From: Buttiauxella agrestis | GTDB taxonomy: Bacteria; Pseudomonadota; Gammaproteobacteria; Enterobacterales; Enterobacteriaceae | NCBI RefSeq assembly: GCF_900446255.1 | Contig: NZ_UIGI01000001.1 | Coordinates: 3,622,763-3,686,762, forward strand | Reading direction: 5' to 3' | Length of the DNA: 64,000 bases | Part shown: positions 1 through 7,943 of the stretch, one piece after another | How the letters are laid out: each line of letters opens with the position of its first letter | How positions within the stretch are numbered: position 1 is the stretch's first letter | Made by a program: the position numbers and the translations under genes | Notes under the pieces: model-generated | Database searches by the model: none | What the model saw: the letters and a program-made list of their open reading frames with translations, nothing else | Told to the model about the DNA's origin: nothing

Positions 1-405
1 ATAAGCGGGGCCAAATGCCGATGACGGGAATATTTTCAGGCACTGAGCGCCCGCGTCCAGCGCGCTAAACGCTTCACTTGCCGTGGCGCAACCAGCGCAC
101 ACCAGCATTCCGGTATCGACTGCCCGGCGTATCACCGTCGGGTTGGTATTCGGCGTAACCACCAGTTTGGCTCCCGCTTGCGCCAGGAAATCGACCTGCT
201 CCACATTCAGCACCGTTCCCGCGCCGATACAGGCTTGTTCGCCATAAAGGCTGACCATTTGCGGAATGCTCTGTTGCCAGTCGGGTGAGTTAAGTGGGAT
301 TTCGATATAGCAAAACCCTTCTTCAATCAGCGCGCCAACGTGGGCGCTGGCTTCATACGGGTGAATTCCCCGTAAAATGGCGACCAAAAGTTTAGCGTCT
401 TGCAT
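1..405 (-). CDS. dgoA: 2-dehydro-3-deoxy-6-phosphogalactonate aldolase, partial (C-terminus outside window)
   Basis: Class I KDPG/KDPGal aldolase that splits 2-keto-3-deoxy-6-phosphogalactonate into pyruvate and glyceraldehyde 3-phosphate in the cytoplasm. About 135 N-terminal residues are visible; the family is about 205 long, so roughly 70 are cut off by the window edge. The reading begins MQDAKLLVAILRGIHPYEA and contains the family blocks EIPLNSP, IGAGTVL, VVTPN and LKIFPSSAFGP; the lysine in LKIFP is the Schiff-base lysine of the family. The ATG at 405 has AAGGAG about 8 nt upstream and overlaps the end of dgoK by 14 bp, indicating translational coupling. Confidence 0.93.
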   Translation of the reverse strand, partial: MQDAKLLVAILRGIHPYEASAHVGALIEEGFCYIEIPLNSPDWQQSIPQMVSLYGEQACIGAGTVLNVEQVDFLAQAGAKLVVTPNTNPTVIRRAVDTGMLVCAGCATASEAFSALDAGAQCLKIFPSSAFGPAY

Positions 406-1255
406 CGATAATGCTCCTTATTCCTTGCTGGAAGGCGGCATCGCCCGCAATTTCCTGGCTGGCAATATTTGCTTTTGCCAGCGCCTGGCGATAACGGCGA
501 CACAGCGATTCGTTGCCGACCAACGTGACATGTTTAACGGCGAGTTCATGGCTCATCGCGGCGACTTCCGCGCCGATCAGCAAACCCGAAAGCCATTCAC
601 TCACGCACTCTGGCGGCAAATCGCCCAGGACGCGCGACGCGCGGGCCTCGAATAAACGACTCACCAGCGATGGCGAATCCAGCCCGCTTTGCAGGCCAGT
701 ATTAAACGCAGCGTCATTATCATGCTGTTCTGGCAGGCCTTTGCCGATAAGCGAATGATTCATCAGCAGATGATGTAATTCCCCGGTCATCGCCGTGGTA
801 AAACCGCTCACTGAACCTTCGTGAATCTGCACCCATTTGCTGTGCGTGCCAGGCATCACGTAACAATCAGCGGGAGCGAGTTGCATGGCTCCGATAAGCT
901 GCGTCTCCTCGCCGCGCATCACGCTGCGCGCCGTTTTCAGCCCCGGCACAATCCACACCTGCGGTGCGATTTCAAAGAGTTGAGCGCCAATCTCATGCAG
1001 CGTGACCGGGCAAGGCAGGTATGGCACGGTATGCCACCCCGCATCGCTGCCAATCATTCCCGCCATAATCACAGGAATATCCTGCGCATCGCGCCACGGC
1101 TGAATGTACTTTTCAAACACCTGGCGCGGCGTTTGCTCGGTTAACCGGCTCACACCAAGCGGCTGTTGCAGGCTGTCCACGCATTGCCCATCGCGATACA
1201 ACCAGGCGCGCAAATGCGTGGAGCCCCAATCAATAGCGATATAACCGGCATTCAT
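392..1255 (-). CDS. dgoK: 2-dehydro-3-deoxygalactonokinase
   Basis: Phosphorylates 2-keto-3-deoxygalactonate with ATP at C6, the step before DgoA. The 287-residue length matches E. coli DgoK (about 292). The N-terminus YIAIDWGSTHLRAWLY is the phosphate-binding start of this sugar-kinase fold, and MRGEETQLIGA, MPGTHSKWVQ, MTGELHHLL and LSGLLIGAEVA are family signatures. The start codon overlaps the stop of the symporter gene by 4 bp (ATGA), and the end overlaps dgoA, so the three genes form one operon. dgoR, dgoD and dgoT, usual partners in E. coli, are not seen; dgo genes here sit with an SSS symporter and amino-compound enzymes instead. Confidence 0.95.
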   Translation of the reverse strand: MNAGYIAIDWGSTHLRAWLYRDGQCVDSLQQPLGVSRLTEQTPRQVFEKYIQPWRDAQDIPVIMAGMIGSDAGWHTVPYLPCPVTLHEIGAQLFEIAPQVWIVPGLKTARSVMRGEETQLIGAMQLAPADCYVMPGTHSKWVQIHEGSVSGFTTAMTGELHHLLMNHSLIGKGLPEQHDNDAAFNTGLQSGLDSPSLVSRLFEARASRVLGDLPPECVSEWLSGLLIGAEVAAMSHELAVKHVTLVGNESLCRRYRQALAKANIASQEIAGDAAFQQGIRSIIDARR

Positions 1256-2742
1256 CGTGCGTTCCCCGTTGCACGTTTGCCCAACGGAACAGGTACGGCT
1301 TCCGGTTGGTTTTCGCGTTCACGCGTGATCATCTCCAGTGCTTCTTCGCGGCTCATTTTGCTGGCGGGAGTCAGCAGCGTCACCACTACGGAAAGCACCA
1401 GACTGGTCAACACTGACGGCACACAAGGGTTGCCCCAGTAGGCCATCCAGCTGTCATTGGTCAGCAGCACCATCGAGGTTCCCGCACCGCCTAGCAGCGC
1501 TGCCAGCGCACCTTGCCAGTTAAAGCGCGTCCAGAAGCGGCCCAGAATCGAGCAGATAAACATGCCGGACATGATCATGGAGATCATTTTGGTGATGTAG
1601 CTAATGATGTCGTTCGAGGTCAGTGCGAACAGCAGCGCCAGGCCAATCACCAGCACCAGGAAAATACGTGACATACGAATCGCTTTTTCAGGCGCAGGCA
1701 TATGGCCGGTAATTAAGGTGTACAAATCGCGCAGCACGATGGACACCGCAGCAATCGCATCCGAGCTGCCCGAGGACATGTTCGCCGACATCCCGGCAAT
1801 CAATACCAGCATCGCCAGCATGGGCGGCAGGACTTGCGTCGCAAACAAGAAAGCAAAACCGCTGTTCTCAAGCGCCGGGTTCATGGTGTACGCCGCCATG
1901 CCAATGATCGCGGGCAGGAAAGAGAAACCAAGATACAACAGGCCAGTAATGACAAACGATTTACGCACCGTGCCGACCGATTTAGCGGAGTAAATCCGCT
2001 GGCGATAAGAAGGCGTTGCCAGCACGCCGACACCAATCACCATCGCCAACGAGAACGCAGGTAATACACCTAATTTATCCACGGCAAACAGACTTTGCGC
2101 CGCCGGGTCTACAGCCTCCTGAATATGGCTCCAGCCCCCGACATGGTGAACCGCCAATACTGCCATCAGGATAAACCCGCCAAAAAGAATCAATGACTGA
2201 ACGGTATCAATCCACACCACAGCGGAATATCCACCGATGCCGACATAAACAATAAAGGCCGCAGCAATAATAATTTTCGCCGTATTAATATCTATGCCAC
2301 TGGCCCAGGCGAGATATAAACCGCCACCCAGAATATGCGCACCGAGCCAGCCGATAGAAGCGATGAATATTAATATCGCCACCACGTTCTTAATAATTTT
2401 ACTACCACCGGTATAATAAGATATTTCTTCGCTCATGGTCATAAAGCGCATTTTACGCACCGGCGCAAATAACCAGGCAACCAGCAAAATACCCACTGCG
2501 CCACCAAGGCCATATAGCATACCCGCCCAACCGTTGGTGTAGCCAAAACCCACCGCACCCACGCTTGAACCGGTGCCTACCATGGTGCCAACGGTTGAAC
2601 CCAGCGTTAAAATCAATGGCATTGAACGGCCACCTAATAAAAAGTCATCGCCATTTTTTTGGTGGCGGGAGACATACCAGCCGAGAACAATCATCGCGCA
2701 GGCATATATCGCAAACCAAATCAGAAAAGACATATTATTCAT
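1252..2742 (-). CDS. sodium:solute symporter (SSS family)
   Basis: A 496-residue integral membrane protein with about 13 hydrophobic segments, typical of the SSS/PanF-PutP superfamily, which imports solutes with Na+. The N-terminal GDDFLLGGRSMPLILTLGST with following TMVGTGSSVG is the characteristic TM1 region, and the fifth segment GIGGYSAVVWIDTVQS is the SSS signature region. The ATG at 2742 has TGGAAG upstream. It is coupled to dgoK (4 bp overlap), so its substrate is probably the sugar acid or amino-sugar acid feeding DgoK/DgoA; in E. coli that role belongs to the MFS protein DgoT. The substrate itself cannot be read from the sequence. Confidence 0.88.
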   Translation of the reverse strand: MNNMSFLIWFAIYACAMIVLGWYVSRHQKNGDDFLLGGRSMPLILTLGSTVGTMVGTGSSVGAVGFGYTNGWAGMLYGLGGAVGILLVAWLFAPVRKMRFMTMSEEISYYTGGSKIIKNVVAILIFIASIGWLGAHILGGGLYLAWASGIDINTAKIIIAAAFIVYVGIGGYSAVVWIDTVQSLILFGGFILMAVLAVHHVGGWSHIQEAVDPAAQSLFAVDKLGVLPAFSLAMVIGVGVLATPSYRQRIYSAKSVGTVRKSFVITGLLYLGFSFLPAIIGMAAYTMNPALENSGFAFLFATQVLPPMLAMLVLIAGMSANMSSGSSDAIAAVSIVLRDLYTLITGHMPAPEKAIRMSRIFLVLVIGLALLFALTSNDIISYITKMISMIMSGMFICSILGRFWTRFNWQGALAALLGGAGTSMVLLTNDSWMAYWGNPCVPSVLTSLVLSVVVTLLTPASKMSREEALEMITRERENQPEAVPVPLGKRATGNAR

Positions 2743-2867
2743 GGCTCACTTCCAGGTTAATTATAAAGATGAAATTAGCCGCCTGAAAAAAGATACAGGA
2801 AACCCGTTGGCACGTTCCTGAGAAGTGCCGCATTATTTTTAATTTAATTTTTGTCGAGGAATTATCG

Positions 2868-2917
2868 CCCTCACCCTAACCCTCTACCTGAAGGAGAGGG
2901 CCGGGTTGAGGGTTGTT
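2868..2917. repeat. CCCTCACCCTAACCC-type intergenic palindrome
   Basis: Imperfect hairpin made of nested complementary blocks (CCCTC/GAGGG, CCC/GGG, CCTCT/AGAGG) between the RidA-like gene and the symporter gene. A longer member of the same family lies at 51050-51133. It may act as a mRNA-stabilising or weak terminator hairpin within the operon. Confidence 0.75.
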
Positions 2918-3307
2918 TTAGCGATCCGCCCGATAACAGGTCAAATCCACTTCCACTTTGCAGTCCACCACCAAATCCGCCACGCAGCACACACGTGCTG
3001 GCGGATGGTCAGAAAAGAATTCAGCGAACACTTTGTTAAACGACTGGAAGTAACGCGCATCGGTGAGGAAAACTTTTACGTGCACCACATCAGCCAGGGT
3101 GTAACCCGCGTCCTGCATGATGTCCACACAGTTCTGAATCGCCAGACGCGACTGCTCGATAATCCCGCCTTCGACAACCTCGCCATCTTTCATCGGCGTC
3201 TGGCCGGAAACATACAGCCACCCGCCCGCCTCTACAGCCTTCGCGAAAGGCAGTTTCTGCCCGCCCGTCCCGGTGCTGCCGCCGACGCCATAACGTTTAA
3301 TGCTCAT
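2918..3307 (-). CDS. RidA family (YjgF/YER057c/UK114) protein
   Basis: A 129-residue cytoplasmic protein of the RidA family, whose founding members hydrolyse reactive enamine/imine intermediates released by PLP-dependent dehydratases. Visible family elements are the GGWLYVSGQTPM segment, the LADVVHVKVFLTD segment, and PPARVCCVADLVVDCKVEVDLTCY; the arginine in PARVCC corresponds to the conserved substrate-binding Arg. It lies 17 bp downstream of the deacylase gene on the same strand. A RidA partner makes most sense if a neighbouring PLP enzyme releases an enamine, which supports a dehydratase/deaminase role for the gene at 4958. Confidence 0.88.
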   Translation of the reverse strand: MSIKRYGVGGSTGTGGQKLPFAKAVEAGGWLYVSGQTPMKDGEVVEGGIIEQSRLAIQNCVDIMQDAGYTLADVVHVKVFLTDARYFQSFNKVFAEFFSDHPPARVCCVADLVVDCKVEVDLTCYRADR

Positions 3308-3324
3308 TGTTGCTCCTTAATTGT

Positions 3325-4755
3325 TTACCGACGTAAAAAACGCCCGGCACGCCCAATCACTTTCTTATCCCGACCATAGCTCATGACACCGTTAACCATC
3401 ACGGCTTCAATACCGGCTGCTGGCTGCTGCGGATGGCTAAAGCTCGCCACATCACGCACTGTTTCAGGGTCAAACATCACCAAATCAGCATAATAGCCGC
3501 ATTTTACCAGGCCGCGCTCGGCAAGCTGGAAACGTGCCGCCGACATGCCCGTCATCTTATGCACCGCCACCGTCAATGGGAATAATTTCTCGTCACGGCT
3601 GTAATGGCCGAGCACGCGAGGGAATGCACCCCACAAGCGCGGATGCGGCATCGGATCGTTTGGCAATCCGTCGGAGCCGACCATTGTCACCGGGTAACTC
3701 AACACGCGTCGCACGTCCTGCTCGTCCATGTTGTAGTAAATCGCCCCGGCGGGCATCAGCCGCTTTCCTGCCTCAACCAGCGTCATCGCCCAGCTTTCCG
3801 CAATTTGCTTAAGCGACTGTCCGGCGACTTCGGGATGCGGCTGCGACCAGGTAATGATGATGTCGAAATCTTCGGTAATTTGTTTCACATCCAGCGTCGA
3901 AGAGCTGGCGGAATACGGGTAACAATCGCAGGAAACATCCTGCTGCTGGCGAACTTTATCGAATAATTTCAGCGTTTCGACAGTCCGTCCCCAGTTCTTC
4001 GCCCCGGCACATTTATGGTGCGAAACCACCACTGGCACTTTCCCGTGGCGGCCAATGCGGAATGCCTCATCAAGCGCCTCGAGAATCGGTTCAAATTCAG
4101 AGCGCAAGTGAGTGGTGTAGATGCCGTTGCCCGCGGCCAGTTCTTCCGCCAGCGCCATCACTTCTTCGGTGGTGGAATGGAATGCGCTGGCGTAGGCAAG
4201 CCCGGTACTCAACCCAAGGCCGCCTTGTTGCAAGGCCAGACGGAGCTGTTCTCGCATCGCGCTAATTTCCTCACGCGTGGCTTCGCGGAACAAATCGTCC
4301 ATATGATTATTGCGCAGTGCGGTATGACCAATCAGCGTGCCGACGTTCACAGCGGGTTTCGCCTGCTCCACCGCCTCGGCGTAGGCGGCAACCGTGGGGT
4401 AAATAAACTGTTCCGCGTCACCGAGTAAGTTCATCGGGTCCGGCACGTTGCCTTTCATGGTCGCCGTCGCCGCGCTGATTCCGCAGTTGCCGACAATCAC
4501 CGTGGTGATGCCCTGGCTGATCTTCGGCAAATATTCCGGCATACGAATCACGTTAATGTCATCGTGGGTGTGCACGTCGATAAAACCCGGAGCCAGCACG
4601 CGGCCTGTACCGTCGATTTCATGATGTGCAGATTCGCTAATCGACGGTGCGATTTGCGCAATCCTTTCGCCCTGCACCGCCACATCAGCGCGATACTCCG
4701 CGCCCCCGCTTCCGTCGATGACCGTGACATTTTTAAACAAATAGTCGAACTGCAT
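3325..4755 (-). CDS. N-acyl-D-amino-acid deacylase / D-aminoacylase family amidohydrolase
   Basis: A 476-residue metal-dependent hydrolase of the D-aminoacylase group in the amidohydrolase superfamily, which removes acyl groups from N-acyl-D-amino acids. Visible are the N-terminal beta-sandwich strand (LFKNVTVIDGSG), the metal ligands H62 and H64 in FIDVHTHDD, the conserved cysteine in VIVGNCGIS, later histidines in TTHLRSE and VVVSHHKCAG, and the catalytic aspartate region MVGSDGLP. A longer frame reaches 4797, but the ATG at 4755 has AGGA 4 nt upstream and matches the family start, so it was chosen. Divergent from the PLP enzyme across 202 bp. The acyl substrate is unknown. Confidence 0.88.
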   Translation of the reverse strand: MQFDYLFKNVTVIDGSGGAEYRADVAVQGERIAQIAPSISESAHHEIDGTGRVLAPGFIDVHTHDDINVIRMPEYLPKISQGITTVIVGNCGISAATATMKGNVPDPMNLLGDAEQFIYPTVAAYAEAVEQAKPAVNVGTLIGHTALRNNHMDDLFREATREEISAMREQLRLALQQGGLGLSTGLAYASAFHSTTEEVMALAEELAAGNGIYTTHLRSEFEPILEALDEAFRIGRHGKVPVVVSHHKCAGAKNWGRTVETLKLFDKVRQQQDVSCDCYPYSASSSTLDVKQITEDFDIIITWSQPHPEVAGQSLKQIAESWAMTLVEAGKRLMPAGAIYYNMDEQDVRRVLSYPVTMVGSDGLPNDPMPHPRLWGAFPRVLGHYSRDEKLFPLTVAVHKMTGMSAARFQLAERGLVKCGYYADLVMFDPETVRDVASFSHPQQPAAGIEAVMVNGVMSYGRDKKVIGRAGRFLRR

Positions 4756-4957
4756 GGCTTCCTGACCCCCGTTATGTTCTGGGCTAAAGTTAACCATTTA
4801 CAAGCGTAAAAAACAGTGGAAGACTACGCAAAATACATATGAAATTATGATACTTTTATTCAAAACAAAGATTACACAAAGTAATTTCTCATAATTATCA
4901 ATAAATTAAAACTGATACCCAGTCTGAAAGAAAAGCCACCCCCAAAGGAATAATGTT
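4756..4957. promoter_or_regulatory. divergent promoter region, deacylase operon / PLP enzyme
   Basis: AT-rich 202-bp region between two divergent starts. GAAATTA at 4841-4847 and its complement TAATTTC at 4882-4888 form an inverted pair about 41 bp apart, roughly four helical turns, which could bind one regulator at two places. The nonamer TGAAATTAT at 4840-4848 equals the left half of a site in front of the RpiR gene (7404-7412). The regulator is not proven. Confidence 0.45.
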
Positions 4958-6178
4958 ATGAAATACCAGAAAAGTTACCTCGTCCCACACAAGTCCGCCA
5001 CGTTATTCACCCCGGCAAATATCCTGAATGAAGACGTTTGCCTGCCTGCGGCGATTGTCAAAAAAACGGCTCTTGAGAACAATATTCAGTGGATGCAGCG
5101 TTACGCTGATACCCGTGGTGTGTCGTTGGCCCCGCACGGAAAAACAACCATGACGCCGTGGATTTTCCAGCAGCAACAGCAAGCGGGAGCCTGGGCAATT
5201 GGCGTCGGTAGCGCCTGGCAAGCCAGCATCGCGATGGTCAGCGGTATCAAGCGCGTATTGATGGTCAACCAATTGGTTGGCAAGGCGAATATGCAGTTGG
5301 TTTCGCAGCTCAAAGCACACTATCCCGACGTCGATTATCTGTGTTGTGTCGATAGCATTGAGAACGCAAAAACGCTTTCCGCCTTCTTTGCCGCACAAAG
5401 CCAACAGCTCGATATTTTGCTGGAGCTGGGCGTGCCCGGTGGTCGCTGCGGTTGCCGCACTGCCGAGCAAGCGCTGGCGTTAGCCGAAGAAACATCATCA
5501 CTTCCGGCGCTGCGTTTACGCGGGCTGGAGCTTTATGAAGGCGTGCTGCATGGCGAAAACCCGCAGCCGAAAGTCGAAGCATTACTGCGTGATGCCGCAG
5601 CGCTCGCCTGCAAACTGGAGCGTTACGTCGACGGGGAATTTATCCTCACCGGCGCGGGTTCCGTCTGGTATGACGTGGTCTGCAATGTCTGGCTTGAAGC
5701 GAAGAAGCCAGCGAACTGCCGCGTGGTGATTCGCCCCGGTTGTTACATCACGCATGATGCGGGGATTTATCAGGAAGCGCAGGACGAATTAATGGCACGC
5801 GACAAAACGGCCTGTGATCTAGGGGGGGATTTAACCTCCGCGCTGGAACTGGTTGCGATGGTGCAATCGGTGCCGGAGAGCGACCGCGCGATTGTGAATT
5901 TCGGCAAGCGCGACAGCGCCTTTGATGCCGGATTACCGCAGCCCATCGCCCATTATCGTGCCGGTAAAGCGCTGGAAAATGCGGCTGACACTATCGAAAC
6001 CACCGGAATTATGGACCAGCACGCGATGCTGAAACTCAAACCAGGTGCCGATGTGCAGGTGGGGGATATTCTGGTCTTCAGCACCTCGCATCCGTGTCTG
6101 ACATTCGACAAATGGAAAGCGCTGTATCTGGTGGATGATGGCTATCAGGTTCTGGAAACCCTAGAAACCGCGTTCTAA
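4958..6178 (+). CDS. PLP-dependent D-serine dehydratase / D-threonine aldolase-like enzyme (amino acid deaminase)
   Basis: A 406-residue fold-type III PLP enzyme with an alanine-racemase-like N-terminal barrel and a D-serine-dehydratase-like C-terminal domain. The PLP lysine is K62 in LAPHGKTTM; the zinc ligand pair of eukaryotic-type D-serine dehydratases is seen as H378 and C380 in TSHPCLTFDKW. Family enzymes remove water and ammonia from D-serine, split D-threonine-like compounds, or deaminate D-configured hydroxy-amino acids. The ATG at 4958 follows an AAAGGA Shine-Dalgarno. Its divergent neighbours (deacylase, RidA, DgoK, DgoA) suggest it converts a 2-amino-2-deoxy sugar acid into 2-keto-3-deoxy acid plus ammonia, which is inference. 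Confidence 0.85.
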   Translation: MKYQKSYLVPHKSATLFTPANILNEDVCLPAAIVKKTALENNIQWMQRYADTRGVSLAPHGKTTMTPWIFQQQQQAGAWAIGVGSAWQASIAMVSGIKRVLMVNQLVGKANMQLVSQLKAHYPDVDYLCCVDSIENAKTLSAFFAAQSQQLDILLELGVPGGRCGCRTAEQALALAEETSSLPALRLRGLELYEGVLHGENPQPKVEALLRDAAALACKLERYVDGEFILTGAGSVWYDVVCNVWLEAKKPANCRVVIRPGCYITHDAGIYQEAQDELMARDKTACDLGGDLTSALELVAMVQSVPESDRAIVNFGKRDSAFDAGLPQPIAHYRAGKALENAADTIETTGIMDQHAMLKLKPGADVQVGDILVFSTSHPCLTFDKWKALYLVDDGYQVLETLETAF

Positions 6179-6190
6179 CCCATTAGAATA

Positions 6191-6252
6191 AATGTCGGAT
6201 GGCGCGAGCTAATCCGACCTACAATCCCATTGATTTTGTAGGTCGGATTAGC
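6191..6252. repeat. REP/BIME-type palindromic element
   Basis: Two inverted REP-like units: TGTCGGATGGCGCGAGCTAA followed by the GTCGGATTAGC-type unit read on both strands (TAATCCGACCTACAA at about 6210-6224 and TTGTAGGTCGGATTA at about 6236-6250). It sits between the convergent ends of the PLP enzyme and the RpiR gene and can fold as a bidirectional terminator-like hairpin. Confidence 0.8.
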
Positions 6253-6261
6253 ACCAATAAC

Positions 6262-7347
6262 TCAGCTATCAATCCCTTCGCACAGCAAATCAATCACTAA
6301 CAACGCGCCGTAACGCGTGTCTTTAAGTGGCAGATGAATATCTTCGCGATGGATAAACGCGCCCACTTCCTGGCCGATAATCACTAACTCAGCCCCCAGC
6401 CGACGCGCCTGATGCGACGCCGCAATCAGCGAGTTTTCTGGCGCACTTCCGGCGAAAATCACCAACACCTGCCCTTTCCCCAGCATCGAAGCAGTGATAC
6501 TCATCAGCGCTCCATCCTGGCAAATATTGGCCGGATAACCCTGAGTCAGCAGGCGATATTGCAACAGACTGGCAAAGGGCGTATCGGCCGCGCTGGCGCT
6601 AAAAATATGCACCGCCTTCGCCTGTTTTAACCGTGCAATCGCCTGGTTCATCGCGGAGGGCAGCAGTTCGCACAACTGGGAATTTAACGCATGTTGCACA
6701 TTGCCCAGTTTTTCGCGCCACGGAGCAGGCATATCGCCCGCAGAAACCGGCGTGCTGGCCTGCGCCAGCTTCATGCGTAAATCACGAATATCGTCGCAGC
6801 CAGCCGCGCGAGCAAAACGGGTGATGGTAGCCGGGCTGACGCCTGCCGCCGTCGCGAGTTGATCGATGGTTGCAGAAGCCGCAAAGGAGACATCTTCAAG
6901 AATGGTCTGCGCGACGCGCGATTCCTGCTGGCTGAAGTCATTCAGGCGGTTGCGGATCTGGCCGAGAATATCGCTGCTACTTTCGCGCCCGATGGAGTGC
7001 GAAAAGCGCTCGAGTATTTCGCTACCCACTCCGGCATTTTTAGCCAGTGCTTGCAGAGTGCCGGGGTCCATCCAGGCCGCATCACCCAGCATCGGCGCGG
7101 CTGGCGTTTGCTGGCTGCTCTCCTGCTGTTGGTGGCGCACCTGGCCGATAAAATCATTGATATCGTCACAACCAATGCTCCGGGCGAAGTGTTGTAATGT
7201 TGCCGGGCTGACACCCGCTTTGGCCGCCAGCTCTTCCATCGTCGCGTCTGGGATCTGCGCAAAATTGTCGAGGAAAAAGCGCGCAAGGCGTGATTCTTGC
7301 GCGGGCAGACCCGATAACCCATGCACCAGTTGGTAAACAATATCCAT
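6262..7347 (-). CDS. MurR/RpiR-type transcriptional regulator with three tandem HTH units and a SIS domain
   Basis: A 361-residue regulator; ordinary family members have about 280-300. Three tandem helix-turn-helix units are visible: residues 36-70 (TMEELAAKAGVSPATLQHFA), 97-131 (TLQALAKNAGVGSEILERFS) and 160-190 (TIDQLATAAGVSPATITRFA). Units one and three have the usual leading helices (LPAQESRLARFFLDN and FSQQESRVAQTILED); the middle one is degenerate and lacks them. A SIS sugar-phosphate-binding domain follows at about 220-355 (AKAVHIFSAS, GKGQVLVIFAG). It is divergent from the PTS/GH4 genes, and three TGAAA-N5-TTTCA palindromes lie between, so it probably controls them and itself in response to a phospho-sugar. 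Confidence 0.88.
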   Translation of the reverse strand: MDIVYQLVHGLSGLPAQESRLARFFLDNFAQIPDATMEELAAKAGVSPATLQHFARSIGCDDINDFIGQVRHQQQESSQQTPAAPMLGDAAWMDPGTLQALAKNAGVGSEILERFSHSIGRESSSDILGQIRNRLNDFSQQESRVAQTILEDVSFAASATIDQLATAAGVSPATITRFARAAGCDDIRDLRMKLAQASTPVSAGDMPAPWREKLGNVQHALNSQLCELLPSAMNQAIARLKQAKAVHIFSASAADTPFASLLQYRLLTQGYPANICQDGALMSITASMLGKGQVLVIFAGSAPENSLIAASHQARRLGAELVIIGQEVGAFIHREDIHLPLKDTRYGALLVIDLLCEGIDS

Positions 7348-7403
7348 AACAGGAGGTGTCCTAATGTCGGCATTTTCTGCTCGTTAAAGGCATCATAAAT
7401 TAT

Positions 7404-7418
7404 TGAAATTATTTTTCA
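7404..7418. promoter_or_regulatory. putative RpiR operator, copy 1
   Basis: TGAAATTATTTTTCA fits TGAAA-N5-TTTCA, the first of three such palindromes between the divergent RpiR regulator and the PTS IIB gene. It lies about 60 bp upstream of the regulator start, suitable for autoregulation. Confidence 0.55.
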
Positions 7419-7476
7419 ATCCATCCAGCCAGATGAGCTTCTTTTCATCGTTTTAATTATCAGTGAGTTCCATTTT

Positions 7477-7492
7477 TCTTATACAGATCACA
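7477..7492 (+). promoter_or_regulatory. possible weak CRP site
   Basis: TCTTA-TACAGA-TCACA has a perfect right half (TCACA) but only three of five matches in the left half of the CRP consensus. Catabolite control would be expected for a beta-glucoside PTS, but this is weak evidence. Confidence 0.25.
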
Positions 7493-7545
7493 CTTTCGCC
7501 TTGTTGTGCCTTGCCTGAGCAATTATCCAACTGCGATCACACTCA

Positions 7546-7560
7546 TGAAAATAATTTTCA
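7546..7560. promoter_or_regulatory. putative RpiR operator, copy 2
   Basis: TGAAAATAATTTTCA is a perfect palindrome of the TGAAA-N5-TTTCA type; one more A/T pair on each side extends it to 17 bp. Confidence 0.6.
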
Positions 7561-7587
7561 TACATGCTAATTAAAACGGCTAATGTA

Positions 7588-7602
7588 TGAAATATGTTTT
7601 CA
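7588..7602. promoter_or_regulatory. putative RpiR operator, copy 3
   Basis: TGAAATATGTTTTCA fits TGAAA-N5-TTTCA and is centred 42 bp (four turns) from copy 2. It ends 18 bp before the IIB start codon, a position where bound protein would block transcription. Confidence 0.6.
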
Positions 7603-7620
7603 AACGAGAGGATTGTTGTA

Positions 7621-7926
7621 ATGAAAAAAATCATGTTGTGTTGCGCTGCGGGAATGTCCACCAGCATGCTGGTACAGAAAATGCGTGCCGAAGCGGCAAA
7701 GCGTTCAATGGACGTAGAAATTGAAGCGTTCCCGGTGGCAGAAATTGAAAACCAACTTCACCACGCCGATGTGGTGCTGCTTGGCCCACAAGTGCAGTTT
7801 GAATTACAACGTCTGACCGAACTTTCCACTCCGCGAGGCTTGCCTGTCGCGGTGATAGACATGATGGATTACGGCACCATGCGCGGCGACCGCGTGCTGG
7901 ATAAAGCCATTCAACTGATGGCCTGA
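7621..7926 (+). CDS. PTS lactose/cellobiose-family EIIB component
   Basis: A 101-residue cytoplasmic phosphocarrier that passes phosphate from a IIA protein to the incoming beta-glucoside. The phosphocysteine is C8 in MLCCAAGMSTSMLV, aligned with the cysteine of E. coli ChbB (FCSAGMSTS); ADVVLLGPQVQFEL is the second family block. The ATG at 7621 was chosen over an in-frame ATG at 7594 because GAGAGGA lies 8-9 nt upstream and it matches the family N-terminus. First gene of a IIB-GH4-IIC operon. No IIA gene is present in the window. Confidence 0.9.
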   Translation: MKKIMLCCAAGMSTSMLVQKMRAEAAKRSMDVEIEAFPVAEIENQLHHADVVLLGPQVQFELQRLTELSTPRGLPVAVIDMMDYGTMRGDRVLDKAIQLMA

Positions 7927-7943
7927 GGCCCGCGGAGAACAGC

